DNA of 64,000 nucleotides from Proteus myxofaciens ATCC 19692 (GTDB lineage: Bacteria > Pseudomonadota > Gammaproteobacteria > Enterobacterales > Enterobacteriaceae): positions 19,415 through 83,414 of the forward strand of contig NZ_LXEN01000097.1 of assembly GCF_001654855.1 (NCBI RefSeq), read 5' to 3'. The position numbers were made by a program, and so were the translations under genes. Each line of letters opens with the position of its first letter. Positions within the stretch are counted from its first letter, which is position 1. Shown piece after piece: positions 25,726-35,764 of this stretch. The notes under the pieces were generated by a model. The model saw only the letters and a program-made list of their open reading frames with translations. It searched no databases and was not told where the DNA came from.

Positions 25726-27375
25726 ATGGAAATTTTCTTTACGATTTTAATTTTAATTTTGGTGGTGTCTGTTTCGGGAGTTGTGACAAAAGTTATTCCT
25801 TTCCGTGTTCCGTTACCATTAATACAAATTGTGATAGGGGCTTTATTGGCATGGCCTCAATTTGGTTTACATGTCACGTTTGATCCTGAGCTATTCCTCG
25901 TTTTGCTCATTCCGCCTTTATTATTTGCTGATGGATGGAAAACGCCAACCCGTGAATTTATTCAAAATGGGCGAGAGATTTTTATTCTGGTACTTGTCTT
26001 AGTCATGGTTACTGTTGTCGGTATTGGCTATTTAATTTACTGGATAATGCCGAGTATTCCATTGATTTCAGCCTTTGCATTAGCCGCCGTATTATCACCA
26101 ACAGATGCCGTTGCGCTTTCTTCTATTGTAGGAAAAGGGCGGATACCTAAAAGGATCATGGGTATTCTTGAAGGTGAAGCATTAATGAATGATGCTTCAG
26201 GTCTGGTTGCCTTAAAATTCGCCGTTGCTGTTGCTATGGGGACAATGGTCTTTACCGTTGGTGGTGCAACTCTTGAGTTCTTTAAAGTGGCAGTAGGGGG
26301 CTTACTTGCAGGGATTGGTGTAACGCTTATTTATAGTAAATCACTGCGACTAATGAGCCGTTGGAGTGGCGACGATCCGGCTACACAAATCGTCTTTATG
26401 TTGTTACTCCCCTTTGCTTCTTATCTCATTGCTGAGCATATAGGCTTTTCTGGCATATTAGCTGCTGTTGCGGCTGGTATGACGATTAGCAAATCAGGTG
26501 TTATCCGCAATGCACCTTTAGCTATGCGCTTACGTGCTGATAGTGTTTGGTCAATGTTAGAATTCGTGTTCAATGGTCTTGTTTTTATTATGTTAGGCCT
26601 ACAATTACCTGTCATTTGGACGAGTTCTGTTATTCAAGCTGATCTTGACCCTGACGTTGAAGTATGGATGCTATTTGCGGCCGTTTTCGTTATCTATTTT
26701 GCATTATTGTTATTACGTTTTAGTTGGTTATGGCTGATGAAAAAAATGAGCCGCCTTTTAATGAAAAAACATCCACTAGATTTCGCAACCTATACAACGC
26801 GTGAACTATGGTTATCATCATTTGCTGGCGTTCGTGGTGCCATAACGCTTGCTGGTGCGCTTTCTATTCCTCTTTTCTTAACCGATGGCAGTACGTTCCC
26901 TGGTCGTTATCAAATTATTTTTATTGCAGCGGGTGTGATTTTATTATCTATCCTAATTGGGATTATCTCGTTACCTTTCTTATTAAAAGGTGTACAAGCA
27001 ACAGATAAAGAAGCTGATGGTAATGAGGTTCGTTTTGCTAGAAAAGCAATGGCTGAAGTGGCGATTGTTAGCTTAGGTAAAATGGAAGAACGCTTAGCAG
27101 GAAGCACAGAAGAACAATTAGATGCAGAAGAAATTAATGAGGTTGCTTCTCGAGTTGCTGGCTATTTAAGACGCCGAACAGCAACACAAGACGAGATGAT
27201 TCACAATATGTTAGAAGAAGATCTCGAAAGACGTTTTCGCTTAACGGCATTACGTGCAGAACGAGGTGAGCTTTACCATTTACGTGCAACTCGAAAAATC
27301 AGTAATGAAACCTTGCAATTATTACTTCATGAGCTGGATTTAATGGAAGCCTTACTTGTAGAGAAAGATAATTAA
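25726..27375 (+). CDS. yjcE: CPA1-family Na+/H+ antiporter, YjcE-like
   Basis: The 549-residue protein equals E. coli YjcE in length and aligns with it from memory along its whole course (F-A-D-G-W-K-T-P-T-R-E-F near 65, and L-S-P-T-D-A-V-A-L-S and G-E-A-L-M-N-D-A-S-G-L-V with the ion-binding acidic residues). About 12 membrane segments are followed by a 130-residue cytoplasmic helical tail ending in Y-H-L-R-A-T-R. It exchanges sodium or potassium for protons at the inner membrane. The next gene starts three bases later, so yigM is probably co-transcribed. Confidence 0.87.
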   Translation: MEIFFTILILILVVSVSGVVTKVIPFRVPLPLIQIVIGALLAWPQFGLHVTFDPELFLVLLIPPLLFADGWKTPTREFIQNGREIFILVLVLVMVTVVGIGYLIYWIMPSIPLISAFALAAVLSPTDAVALSSIVGKGRIPKRIMGILEGEALMNDASGLVALKFAVAVAMGTMVFTVGGATLEFFKVAVGGLLAGIGVTLIYSKSLRLMSRWSGDDPATQIVFMLLLPFASYLIAEHIGFSGILAAVAAGMTISKSGVIRNAPLAMRLRADSVWSMLEFVFNGLVFIMLGLQLPVIWTSSVIQADLDPDVEVWMLFAAVFVIYFALLLLRFSWLWLMKKMSRLLMKKHPLDFATYTTRELWLSSFAGVRGAITLAGALSIPLFLTDGSTFPGRYQIIFIAAGVILLSILIGIISLPFLLKGVQATDKEADGNEVRFARKAMAEVAIVSLGKMEERLAGSTEEQLDAEEINEVASRVAGYLRRRTATQDEMIHNMLEEDLERRFRLTALRAERGELYHLRATRKISNETLQLLLHELDLMEALLVEKDN

Positions 27376-27377
27376 TT

Positions 27378-28250
27378 ATGTGGTTGCTTGTTATAACAAC
27401 ACTGCTGTGGGCTGCCTCTTTCAGCTTGATTGGCGAATATCTCGCCGGTCAGGTTGATAGTTGGCTTTCTGTTTTGATTCGAGTGTCTTTAGCTGCCCTT
27501 GTTTTTTTACCGTTTTTACGTTGGAAAGGAATCAAGCCTAAAGTTATTTTATTGTATATGGGCGTAGGGGCCTGTCAATTAGGTATTATGTACCTATTTG
27601 TTTTTCACGCTTATAACTATTTAACTGTAGCTGAATTTTTATTATTCACAGTGTTAACACCGCTTTATGTCACGCTAATTTATGATTTATTAGAGCGTCA
27701 GCGTTTACGTTGGGGCTATGTTTTTAGCTCATTATTAGCGGTATTGGGAGCTGCGATTATTCGCTATGACCATCTTAGTGATGACTTTTGGTATGGGTTA
27801 TTATTGGTGCAACTCGCCAATATTTTCTTTGCTATTGGTCAAGTAGGCTATAAACGATTAATGGAAGTACACCCTTTACCCCAACATCATGCATTTTCTT
27901 GGTTCTATCTTGGAGCTTGCGTTGTTGCGATTTTAGGGTGGCTTTGCTTTGGTGATGTACAAAAAGTGCCAACCACCACATGGCAGTGGGGAGTTCTGCT
28001 ATGGCTAGGTATTGGTGCCTCAGGTATAGGCTATTTTATGTGGAACTATGGTGCCACACAAGTTGATGCTGGAACCCTAGCCATTATGAATAACATGATG
28101 GTTCCAGCAGGACTATTAGTGAACTTTACTATTTGGCAACAGCATCCTGATTGGCCTAGTTTTATCATTGGCGCAAGCCTGATTGTTGGATCGCTTTGGA
28201 TACATCGTCGCTGGATCCGCCGACCTGTTTCACAAAAGGAAGATGGTTAA
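27378..28250 (+). CDS. yigM: Biotin transporter YigM (BioP)
   Basis: The 290-residue protein has ten membrane segments with EamA-type halves. It aligns closely with E. coli YigM ([22 protein letters not shown]), which imports biotin. Its place beside metR is the same as in E. coli. Its last 86 bases overlap the convergent metR coding region on the other strand. It follows the antiporter by two bases. Confidence 0.9.
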   Translation: MWLLVITTLLWAASFSLIGEYLAGQVDSWLSVLIRVSLAALVFLPFLRWKGIKPKVILLYMGVGACQLGIMYLFVFHAYNYLTVAEFLLFTVLTPLYVTLIYDLLERQRLRWGYVFSSLLAVLGAAIIRYDHLSDDFWYGLLLVQLANIFFAIGQVGYKRLMEVHPLPQHHAFSWFYLGACVVAILGWLCFGDVQKVPTTTWQWGVLLWLGIGASGIGYFMWNYGATQVDAGTLAIMNNMMVPAGLLVNFTIWQQHPDWPSFIIGASLIVGSLWIHRRWIRRPVSQKEDG

Positions 28251-29118
28251 TTGCGTGTTGACCTGATAAACGAATAAATTCTCTGATAGCCGGTTGATGT
28301 TGCTCTCCTGTGCGGTTTGCAGCATATAATCGGCTCCACAATCCTTCTCCTAGTGTTTTTGTTACGACTAATCCTTGTTTTTCAAAATTATCAACAGCCC
28401 AATGCGGTAATGCGGCAATACCCATTCCTGCTGCCACCATTTGAATTAATAGCAAAGTATTATCAACATGTTTAAATTGAGGTGAAATTCCTGCAGGTTG
28501 TAGGAAATGACGCCAAACATCAAAACGCTCTCTTTGAACGGGGTAAATGAAAAGCGTCTCTGCAGTAAGATCTTGGGGTTGAATATGCAAACGATTAGCG
28601 AGAGGATGATCAGGCGATAAAATCAGCTTCACCTCATAGTCAAACAGAGGTGTATAGTTTAAACGGGTATCATCAAGAATATCTGATGTCAGTACGATAT
28701 CTAATTCTCGTTGCAGTAGTGCAGGTTGTGGATCAAACGTGACACCAGAGTGAAAATCAACAGTAACATCAGGCCAAGTTTGTCTATATCGCTGAAGTGC
28801 AGGGGTTAGCCATTGAATACAGCTATGACATTCAATAGCGATATTAAGACTGGCACTGCCAGGTTCGTTACATTCTTCTATCGCTTTACGCATAATAGGA
28901 AGCACTTCTTCAGCAAGTCTGACTAACACTTCACCTTGTGGTGTAAAGCGCAGAGGTTGGCTTTTGCGCACAAAAAGGCGATATCCCAATCTATGCTCTA
29001 AATCACTAAATTGATGTGAAAGAGCCGATTGAGTTTGATGAAGTTGATTTGCCGCATTTGCTAAAGATCCTGATTGCTTAAGTGCAAGTATCGTTTTTAG
29101 ATGTTTAATTTCTATCAT
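28165..29118 (-). CDS. metR: LysR-type regulator of methionine synthesis
   Basis: The 317-residue LysR-family protein has the N-terminal HTH ([20 protein letters not shown] near 17-36) and the effector domain with the conserved E-C-H-S-C-I-Q-W segment. MetR with homocysteine activates metE, which is divergent here across 106 bases, as in other enterobacteria. The 3' end runs 86 bases into yigM on the opposite strand, so the two transcripts are complementary at their ends. Confidence 0.95.
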   Translation of the reverse strand: MIEIKHLKTILALKQSGSLANAANQLHQTQSALSHQFSDLEHRLGYRLFVRKSQPLRFTPQGEVLVRLAEEVLPIMRKAIEECNEPGSASLNIAIECHSCIQWLTPALQRYRQTWPDVTVDFHSGVTFDPQPALLQRELDIVLTSDILDDTRLNYTPLFDYEVKLILSPDHPLANRLHIQPQDLTAETLFIYPVQRERFDVWRHFLQPAGISPQFKHVDNTLLLIQMVAAGMGIAALPHWAVDNFEKQGLVVTKTLGEGLWSRLYAANRTGEQHQPAIREFIRLSGQHAINHLPFVKQVGGSSDDVSKAIQQSGLRQ

Positions 29119-29191
29119 GAGAAACCTTCACGTTGTTAATGAAAAATTTGCGCTTGTGATTTATACACTACCTGTAGATTATGGATGTGTA

Positions 29192-29207
29192 AACATCTAG
29201 ACGGCTA
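29192..29207. promoter_or_regulatory. Candidate MetJ operator (two met boxes)
   Basis: AACATCTAGACGGCTA reads as two adjacent 8-base units related to the met box AGACGTCT (about five of eight matches each). It lies between metR and metE, where MetJ acts in E. coli. The match is modest. Confidence 0.4.
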
Positions 29208-29224
29208 AAAACAGGATTTTAATT

Positions 29225-31498
29225 ATGACAATACGCAACCACACACTTGGATTCCCTCGTATCGGCTTAGATAGAGAGTTAAAAAAAGCACAAGAAAGTT
29301 ATTGGGCAGGCAAAATTTCACAAGAAGAACTTATTGCTGTAGGTAAAGAATTACGTGCTCGTCATTGGCAACAACAATCTCAAGCAGGTGTTGAATTATT
29401 ACCTGTTGGTGATTTTGCTTGGTATGACCAAGTATTAGGAACAAGCCTACTTCTTGGCAATGTGCCACCTCGTCATCGTAATGAAGATGGCACGCTTGAT
29501 CTTGATACTTTATTTAGAGTCGCTCGTGGTCGTGCACCAACGGGTGAGCCTGCTGCTGCTTCTGAAATGACAAAATGGTTTAATACTAACTATCACTATA
29601 TCGTGCCTGAATTTCAGCAAGGTCAGTCATTTACATTTGCGTGGAAAGAGCTGCTAGATGAAGTTGATGAAGCACTGGCTTTAGGCCATAACGTCAAACC
29701 TGTTTTACTTGGCCCAATTACCTATCTTTGGCTAGGTAAAGTAAAAGGACCTGAATTTGACAGACTTTCACTCTTAAAAGAGATCCTTCCTGTTTATCAG
29801 CAAGTACTCGCGGCCTTAAAAGAAAAAGGTATTGAGTGGGTACAAATTGATGAGCCTGCATTGGTTCTTGATTTACCAACGCAATGGCAAAATGCGTATC
29901 AAGAGGCTTATCAAGCGCTAGCAGGTCAAGTGAAGCTATTACTGACAACGTATTTTGATGGTATCTCCCATCATCTTGATATTATTAAAAAACTACCTAT
30001 TGATGGCTTACACGTAGATATTTCAGCAGGTAAAGATAACTTGCAACATTTACACGAATCGCTACCTGAAAATTGGGTATTATCATTAGGTGCCATTAAT
30101 GGTCGAAATGTTTGGAAAGCAGATTTAGCTGAACGTTATCAACAAGTTGTTGGTTTAAAAGGTAAACGCCCACTTTGGATTGGTACGTCATGCTCATTAC
30201 TGCATAGTCCAATTGATTTAAATTCAGAAACTAAGCTTGATGATGAAGTGAAAAGCTGGTTTGCTTTTGCTATTCAAAAATGCGGTGAAGTTGCATTATT
30301 AGCAAAAGCACTAAATGCATCAGAAGGTGAATATGATGAGGAATTAGCACAGTATAGTGCACCTATTCGTCAACGTAAGCATTCATCTCGAGTGAATAAT
30401 CCTCAAGTTGCTGCACGCTTAAAAGCAATTAGCGAACAAGATAGTGAAAGAAATTCACCTTACACTGCTCGAGCTAAAGTACAGCGTGAACGTTTTAATT
30501 TGCCATTATGGCCAACAACGACTATCGGTTCATTTCCACAAACAACTGAAATTCGTACTGTTCGTTTAGATTTCAAGAAAGGACGTATCGATACAGCCGC
30601 TTATCGCAAAAATATTAGCGAACATATTAAGCAAGCTATTAAAGAGCAAGAGCTTCTAGGATTAGATGTATTAGTTCATGGTGAAGCAGAGCGAAATGAT
30701 ATGGTGGAATACTTTGGTGAACATTTTGATGGTTATGTTTTCACTCAAAATGGCTGGGTACAAAGCTATGGTTCACGTTGTGTTAAACCACCAGTTATTA
30801 TTGGTGATATCAGTCGCCCAGAAGCAATTACAGTAGATTGGGCTACTTATGCGCAAACATTAACTGAAAAACCAGTAAAAGGAATGTTAACAGGACCTGT
30901 GACAATACTCTGCTGGTCATTCCCAAGAGAAGATGTCACTCGTGAAACTATTGCAAAACAAATTGCCTTAGCGCTACGTGATGAAGTTGATGATTTACAA
31001 AAAGCAGGTATTGGCATTATTCAAATTGATGAACCTGCACTGCGTGAAGGATTACCATTACGTCGTGATGAGTGGAAAGCATATCTCGATTGGGCAGTTG
31101 ATGCCTTTAAATTAAGTGCTGCAATTGCGGATGATGAGACACAAATTCATACCCATATGTGTTATTGCGAGTTTAATGACATCATGGATTCAATTGCTGC
31201 ACTGGATGCTGATGTTATTACAATTGAAACTTCACGTTCAGATATGGAATTACTTGAGGCGTTTGAAGACTTTGAATATCCAAATGAAATTGGACCAGGT
31301 GTTTACGATATTCACTCGCCAAACGTACCTAATGTGGAATGGATTGTTGGTTTATTAAGAAAAGCACAATCACGTATTCCAGCAGAACGTCTTTGGGTTA
31401 ATCCAGACTGCGGTCTAAAAACGCGTGGATGGCCTGAAACTCGCGCGGCATTAGCGAATATGGTTGAAGCTGCTAAATATTTACGTGAAAACGTATAA
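29225..31498 (+). CDS. metE: Cobalamin-independent methionine synthase
   Basis: The 757-residue enzyme transfers methyl from methyltetrahydrofolate triglutamate to homocysteine. It begins [12 protein letters not shown]. The C-terminal catalytic barrel shows the zinc ligands in [10 protein letters not shown] and in N-P-D-C-G-L-K-T-R, and I-Q-I-D-E-P-A-L. Length is normal (E. coli 753). It is controlled by divergent MetR and probably MetJ, and ends before a strong terminator. Confidence 0.97.
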   Translation: MTIRNHTLGFPRIGLDRELKKAQESYWAGKISQEELIAVGKELRARHWQQQSQAGVELLPVGDFAWYDQVLGTSLLLGNVPPRHRNEDGTLDLDTLFRVARGRAPTGEPAAASEMTKWFNTNYHYIVPEFQQGQSFTFAWKELLDEVDEALALGHNVKPVLLGPITYLWLGKVKGPEFDRLSLLKEILPVYQQVLAALKEKGIEWVQIDEPALVLDLPTQWQNAYQEAYQALAGQVKLLLTTYFDGISHHLDIIKKLPIDGLHVDISAGKDNLQHLHESLPENWVLSLGAINGRNVWKADLAERYQQVVGLKGKRPLWIGTSCSLLHSPIDLNSETKLDDEVKSWFAFAIQKCGEVALLAKALNASEGEYDEELAQYSAPIRQRKHSSRVNNPQVAARLKAISEQDSERNSPYTARAKVQRERFNLPLWPTTTIGSFPQTTEIRTVRLDFKKGRIDTAAYRKNISEHIKQAIKEQELLGLDVLVHGEAERNDMVEYFGEHFDGYVFTQNGWVQSYGSRCVKPPVIIGDISRPEAITVDWATYAQTLTEKPVKGMLTGPVTILCWSFPREDVTRETIAKQIALALRDEVDDLQKAGIGIIQIDEPALREGLPLRRDEWKAYLDWAVDAFKLSAAIADDETQIHTHMCYCEFNDIMDSIAALDADVITIETSRSDMELLEAFEDFEYPNEIGPGVYDIHSPNVPNVEWIVGLLRKAQSRIPAERLWVNPDCGLKTRGWPETRAALANMVEAAKYLRENV

Positions 31499-31527
31499 TA
31501 AATATTTAAATTTAGTTTAACGAAATT

Positions 31528-31574
31528 AATAAGCCTGTTTGCAAAGTTATCTTCTGCATTCAGGCTTATTTTTT
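31528..31574 (+). terminator. Intrinsic terminator after metE
   Basis: AATAAGCCTG and CAGGCTTATT form a 10-bp stem with a 23-base loop and a T-run, 30 bases after the metE stop. Confidence 0.8.
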
Positions 31575-31685
31575 TCTGTAGTAAATGTATTTGTAGATAA
31601 AGTAAAACTAAGAATAAATCTTATTATTGATATTATTTTTAATTGTTATACTGCAAAAAATTCTTATTTTACGGATCTCTTTATT

Positions 31686-32498
31686 GTGCAAAATAGTATT
31701 AAACTTTCAGATAAAGTTTTAGACGCATTTCCCTCAAGACCTTTAAAATTAGTCCCATTAAGAGGGGATGGTGGGATATTTCGTACCTTATTTTTAGTTA
31801 TTGCCATGCTGGTATTAACGGTATTTAGTGCATATCAAATTCCTAATATTATGTATGATTACAATATTAGTAAAAACGCAACATATGTAAATGCGAATAT
31901 TGATGGCTCTTGTCGTACTAAGCTATTTGTTTTAACGAATTGTAGTGTTGATTTACGTTATCAAGGTAATACCGTTTCTCGTAACTTTACTTTTTTAAGT
32001 ACTGGTGCGAAAGATATTGAAGTAGAGGCTATTGCTGATAAAACAGATTTAAATAAATTAACAGTAGATGTTGCGATAGATAATATTTGGCTTCGTTTTG
32101 CAAGTGCGATTGTTTTTATTGCTCTTTTTGGTTTCTGTACCGCTTTCTTTATTTATCGTCAAATATTAACGAGCAAAGTAAAGAAAGCATTATTGTCAGT
32201 AGGAACTAAACCACTTAAATTGGTGACAATTCCAGTAAAAACAGTTTCAACAAATAAAATGTTTATTGCGACGTATAAAATAAATCTTTCAGGTAAAGAG
32301 ATAAGTGTTTCTTATTCAGGAAATAAAAAATCACCACCTATTGTTATTGAAAATAACGGTAAGACTTATTTATTAGCGGTGTATTCTCCAGAACAAAATA
32401 TCCCATATGCTTTAGATTTACCATTAGGTCGAGTGCAAGCTACACTTGAAGAAATTGAACATTTCCATAATGCGCTAATTGAAGAAAAATTACTGTAA
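31686..32498 (+). CDS. Unknown membrane protein with two helices
   Basis: From the GTG at 31686 the product is about 270 residues. Earlier in-frame starts lie in or close to the metE terminator and add unlikely sequence, so I prefer the GTG, though its ribosome site is weak. It has a cytoplasmic N-terminus (S-R-P-L-K-L-V-P-L-R-G), one membrane helix near residues 34-55, a periplasmic part with two Cys (C-R-T-K-L-F-V-L-T-N-C), a second helix near 138-160 and a cytoplasmic domain. The phrase P-L-K-L-V occurs in both cytoplasmic parts. No family is recognised. It stands alone between metE and yidB. Confidence 0.6.
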   Translation: MQNSIKLSDKVLDAFPSRPLKLVPLRGDGGIFRTLFLVIAMLVLTVFSAYQIPNIMYDYNISKNATYVNANIDGSCRTKLFVLTNCSVDLRYQGNTVSRNFTFLSTGAKDIEVEAIADKTDLNKLTVDVAIDNIWLRFASAIVFIALFGFCTAFFIYRQILTSKVKKALLSVGTKPLKLVTIPVKTVSTNKMFIATYKINLSGKEISVSYSGNKKSPPIVIENNGKTYLLAVYSPEQNIPYALDLPLGRVQATLEEIEHFHNALIEEKLL

Positions 32499-32586
32499 TT
32501 AATTTAATAATGCGTTTTCTCACTATATTTAATCAGGAGGGGAAACGCATAAAATTAAGGAGAATTAATAAATAAAAAAATGAATA

Positions 32587-32979
32587 TTACTCACCAAAAA
32601 TTTTTGATTTTAAAATATTCATTCCCGCGCTCATTAAGTCTAAATCTTTAGGAATAACGCCGTCAGGTGTAACTTTATCAATTAATTTAGGTAAATATTG
32701 AGCTGCCATATCAGATGCTTCAGACTGACTCATATTTATTTTAGAAGCTAATTCACTGATGACTGAGGATGAAAACACTTGCTCAATTTGTTCCGCGCTT
32801 ATCGGTAAATTTGCATTTGTTCCTATCCATGATTGAATAATCTCACTTAAGCCTGCGATATTAAACCGTTTGACTAGTCCTTCAATACCACCTTGAGATT
32901 CAACCCAATCGAGTACTGTTTTATATTGATTGATTTTTTCACCGCCAAGTAGGCTTGCTATCTGGTTAAATAAGCTCAT
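32587..32979 (-). CDS. yidB: YidB-family protein (DUF937)
   Basis: The 130-residue protein has the YidB layout: N-terminal M-S-L-F-N-Q-I-A-S-L-L-G-G, central I-Q-S-W-I-G-T-N-A-N-L-P-I-S, and C-terminal L-P-K-L-I-D-K-V-T-P-D-G. The ATG at 32979 has CAGGAG as ribosome site, better than the in-frame ATG 24 bases upstream. Function is unknown in the family. It is convergent with the preceding membrane-protein gene. Confidence 0.8.
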   Translation of the reverse strand: MSLFNQIASLLGGEKINQYKTVLDWVESQGGIEGLVKRFNIAGLSEIIQSWIGTNANLPISAEQIEQVFSSSVISELASKINMSQSEASDMAAQYLPKLIDKVTPDGVIPKDLDLMSAGMNILKSKIFGE

Positions 32980-33230
32980 TCTGACTCCTGTAATAACGCA
33001 CATATAGCTATATATTAGATAACCTTTTAAAGGCGAGTAGTGTACGTGAAGTTAGGATATTCATCTATACTGTATTGGTGGTTTATTAAATCCAGTAAAT
33101 AAGCGGAATTTTATAAATGACCCCTTCTTTAATATGTATCATTAAATTGTTTTATAACCATTATTGATAAATGAAAATAAGTCTATACACGCGTTTTTTA
33201 GGTATAATTAAATAGAGAAATCGCCACCAA

Positions 33231-33250
33231 ATTGTGATGTGAATCACGTT
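33231..33250. promoter_or_regulatory. Distal CRP site of udp
   Basis: TGTGATGTGAATCACG within this stretch matches nine of ten CRP consensus positions. Together with a second site at 33285 it reproduces the CRP-CytR-CRP arrangement of E. coli udp. Confidence 0.7.
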
Positions 33251-33284
33251 TTTATGAAATTGTTACTTGTTTTGGTTCCTGTGA

Positions 33285-33300
33285 AGTGACGCATATCACT
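33285..33300. promoter_or_regulatory. Proximal CRP site of udp
   Basis: AGTGACGCATATCACT is symmetrical at its ends and matches eight of ten CRP consensus positions. CytR would be expected to bind between the two CRP sites, 52 bases apart; GTTACTTG in the gap is a possible half-site. Confidence 0.6.
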
Positions 33301-33373
33301 ATAAGCAGTGAAAAAAACCGATAAAGTAAGTTTTAATTTAATTCCTTGTTTTTTCCCCATTGAGGAGTCTGCT

Positions 33374-34132
33374 ATGTCTGATGTTTTTCACCTAGGTTTA
33401 ACCAAAAATGACCTACAAGGTGCCACTTTAGCAATTGTTCCAGGTGATCCTAAGCGTGTTGAAAAAATTGCAAAATTAATGGATAACCCAGTTCATTTGG
33501 CTTCTTTACGTGAATACACCTCATGGCGTGGTGAGATTGATGGAAAAGCAGTTATTGTTTGCTCTACGGGTATTGGTGGTCCATCAACCTCAATCGCTGT
33601 AGAAGAATTAGCTCAGCTCGGTATTCGTACTTTCTTACGTATTGGTACAACTGGTGCTATTCAAGAGCACATCAATGTTGGTGATATTTTAGTTACCACT
33701 GCAGCGGTACGTTTAGATGGCGCTAGCTTACATTTCGCGCCAATGGAATTCCCTGCGGTTTCTGATTTTGAGTGTATGAATGCTCTGTATAAAGCCGCAA
33801 AAGATAATGGCTCAACTGTACATGTTGGTGTAACTGCATCTTCTGATACTTTCTACCCAGGTCAAGAACGTTATGACACTTACACGGGTCGTGTTACTCG
33901 TCGCTTTAAAGGTTCAATGAAAGAGTGGCAAGAAATGGGTGTAATGAACTATGAAATGGAATCTGCAACATTGCTGACAATGTGTGCAAGCCAAGGGTTA
34001 CGTGCAGGTATGGTTGCTGGTGTTATTGTTAATCGTACTCAACAAGAAATCCCTGATGCAGAGCTACTAAAGAAAACTGAAAACAATGCGTTAGGTATTG
34101 TCATTGAAGCCGCTCGTGCATTAATGAAATAA
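33374..34132 (+). CDS. udp: Uridine phosphorylase
   Basis: The 252-residue enzyme splits uridine with phosphate to uracil and ribose-1-phosphate. It starts [10 protein letters not shown] at 33374 with GAGGAG upstream; an in-frame GTG 66 bases earlier would add non-family residues. Family motifs seen are [14 protein letters not shown] and N-Y-E-M-E-S-A-T-L. Two CRP boxes precede it and a terminator follows. Length matches E. coli (253). Confidence 0.96.
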   Translation: MSDVFHLGLTKNDLQGATLAIVPGDPKRVEKIAKLMDNPVHLASLREYTSWRGEIDGKAVIVCSTGIGGPSTSIAVEELAQLGIRTFLRIGTTGAIQEHINVGDILVTTAAVRLDGASLHFAPMEFPAVSDFECMNALYKAAKDNGSTVHVGVTASSDTFYPGQERYDTYTGRVTRRFKGSMKEWQEMGVMNYEMESATLLTMCASQGLRAGMVAGVIVNRTQQEIPDAELLKKTENNALGIVIEAARALMK

Positions 34133-34151
34133 GTTTATCTCACGTCATAAT

Positions 34152-34184
34152 AACCCTTAATATCACAGTATTAAGGGTTTTTTT
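34152..34184 (+). terminator. Intrinsic terminator after udp
   Basis: AACCCTTAATA and TATTAAGGGTT form an 11-bp stem with a six-base loop followed by T6 or more, 19 bases after the stop. Confidence 0.9.
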
Positions 34185-34277
34185 ATAGAAATTTGTTAAG
34201 TTAATATGGCATGACAATAGAATAGTATTTCTGTTAAGGTCATAGCGTCTTAACCATACAACAATGAGAAAAATATT

Positions 34278-35060
34278 ATGACTGAGATCCTATCTGCACA
34301 TCCTTCTGTATTACCATTAAAAGGCGGAATTAATTTCCGTGATTTAGGTGGAAAAACACTGAATAATGGCGGGGTTATTAAGCCTGGAATGTTATTTCGG
34401 TCAGGATCACTTGATAGGCTAACCGATAACGATCAATCCCTTCTTATCGATATTAATTTATTTCAGATAATTGATTATCGTGATGATAGTGAAATTATAA
34501 CTAAGCCCGACCGCATTTGGGATGGAGCACATTATCACCATGCGCCAGCTAATCCGTTATCGAAAGAAGTTTCTGCTGATCTTGAGAATTTATCCCCAGA
34601 ATTGCTTGAACAATTTGATGCGAAAGCATTTATGTTCAAACTATATGAACAGCTACCAATTAATAACTCAGCCTATAAACAATTAGCGACTTTATTACAG
34701 CAACCTGAAAAGGGTGGAGTTGTACAACATTGTGCTGTGGGTAAAGATAGAACAGGTGTTGGCTCTGCATTAGTACTATTTGCTTTAGGCGCATCATTTG
34801 ATGTCGTCATGGAAGACTATCTTTTAACTAATGAAACATTGGCACCTTATCGCGCTTATCTCCTTGAAGAACTTGCAAAAACGCTTAATGAAAATCTTGT
34901 TGAAAAGTTCGCGTATGTTTATTCAGTACAAGAAGATTTCTTAAATACAGCAATTACAAGCATTAACCAGCATTATGGCAATATTGATACATGGTTAGAA
35001 AAAGATATTGGTTTAGATAGAATAACCAGAGATAAATTACAAAATTATTTTCTAGAATAG
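34278..35060 (+). CDS. Tyrosine/phosphoinositide-type protein phosphatase
   Basis: The 260-residue protein carries the C-x5-R loop H-C-A-V-G-K-D-R-T-G with the catalytic Cys at residue 152 and Arg at 158. The N-terminal N-F-R-D-L-G-G and the F-R-S-G-S-L-D motif mark the Y_phosphatase3 group found in many bacteria. Members include phosphotyrosine and lipid phosphatases (such as MptpB), so the substrate is unknown. It is a single gene with its own promoter region, between udp and a DedA gene. E. coli has no equivalent at this place. Confidence 0.8.
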   Translation: MTEILSAHPSVLPLKGGINFRDLGGKTLNNGGVIKPGMLFRSGSLDRLTDNDQSLLIDINLFQIIDYRDDSEIITKPDRIWDGAHYHHAPANPLSKEVSADLENLSPELLEQFDAKAFMFKLYEQLPINNSAYKQLATLLQQPEKGGVVQHCAVGKDRTGVGSALVLFALGASFDVVMEDYLLTNETLAPYRAYLLEELAKTLNENLVEKFAYVYSVQEDFLNTAITSINQHYGNIDTWLEKDIGLDRITRDKLQNYFLE

Positions 35061-35131
35061 TGAAGTGATTTATATTCGGTTAATTAAATTAGCTTATTTT
35101 ACTTAAGATAACCGAATACAAGGTCTCTATT

Positions 35132-35662
35132 GTGACAGTTCAAGATATTCTTCATACCATTACGCTCTTTGTTAAAGAGCATGAAATGTGGGCTATTCCC
35201 ATTGTGTTTTTTCTCGCGTTTGGTGAATCGCTCGCATTTATTTCATTACTCTTACCTGCAACCGTTATTTTATTGGGTTTAGGTGCGTTAATTGGAGAGA
35301 GTGGACTTTCTTTTTGGCCAATCTGGTTGGCAGCCACTTTAGGTGCTTTCTTTGGTGACTGGCTCTCTTATTGGATTGGTTTCCATTATAAGGATGGCGT
35401 TAAAAACTTATGGCCTATCTCACGTTCTCCTCAAGTATTAGTAAGAGGGCATCACTTTTTTAATCGTTGGGGAGTTTGGGGGGTATTTATTGGTCGTTTC
35501 TTTGGACCATTTCGTGCAATCGTACCTTTAGTTGCCGGTATTTGTGCCATGCCTCAACGCTATTTTCAAATGACAAATATCACTTCTGCGATGATTTGGG
35601 CTTTTGGTGTTTTGGCTCCAGGCGCTTTTGGTTTGCAATGGCTTGCTAAATGGATGGGATAA
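35132..35662 (+). CDS. DedA-family membrane protein
   Basis: The 176-residue protein starts at a GTG and has four to five membrane segments, the E-S-L-A-F-I-S-L-L-L-P-A motif near residue 32 and the F-x-R-x3-G motif G-R-F-F-G-P-F-R-A-I-V-P in the C-terminal half. Many DedA proteins recycle the undecaprenyl-phosphate carrier or other lipids across the inner membrane and support envelope integrity. It is shorter than the YqjA and YghB type (about 220 residues) and more like YohD. It stands 100 bases before rmuC. Confidence 0.8.
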   Translation: MTVQDILHTITLFVKEHEMWAIPIVFFLAFGESLAFISLLLPATVILLGLGALIGESGLSFWPIWLAATLGAFFGDWLSYWIGFHYKDGVKNLWPISRSPQVLVRGHHFFNRWGVWGVFIGRFFGPFRAIVPLVAGICAMPQRYFQMTNITSAMIWAFGVLAPGAFGLQWLAKWMG

Positions 35663-35764
35663 CTGCGCACTTTCTCGCAAATATGAGTATGATACAAATT
35701 GTCGCTAGACAATAGTACCTATGCGATTTAACTTAACTCGCAATAAAGCAAAAGGGCTGTTTTA

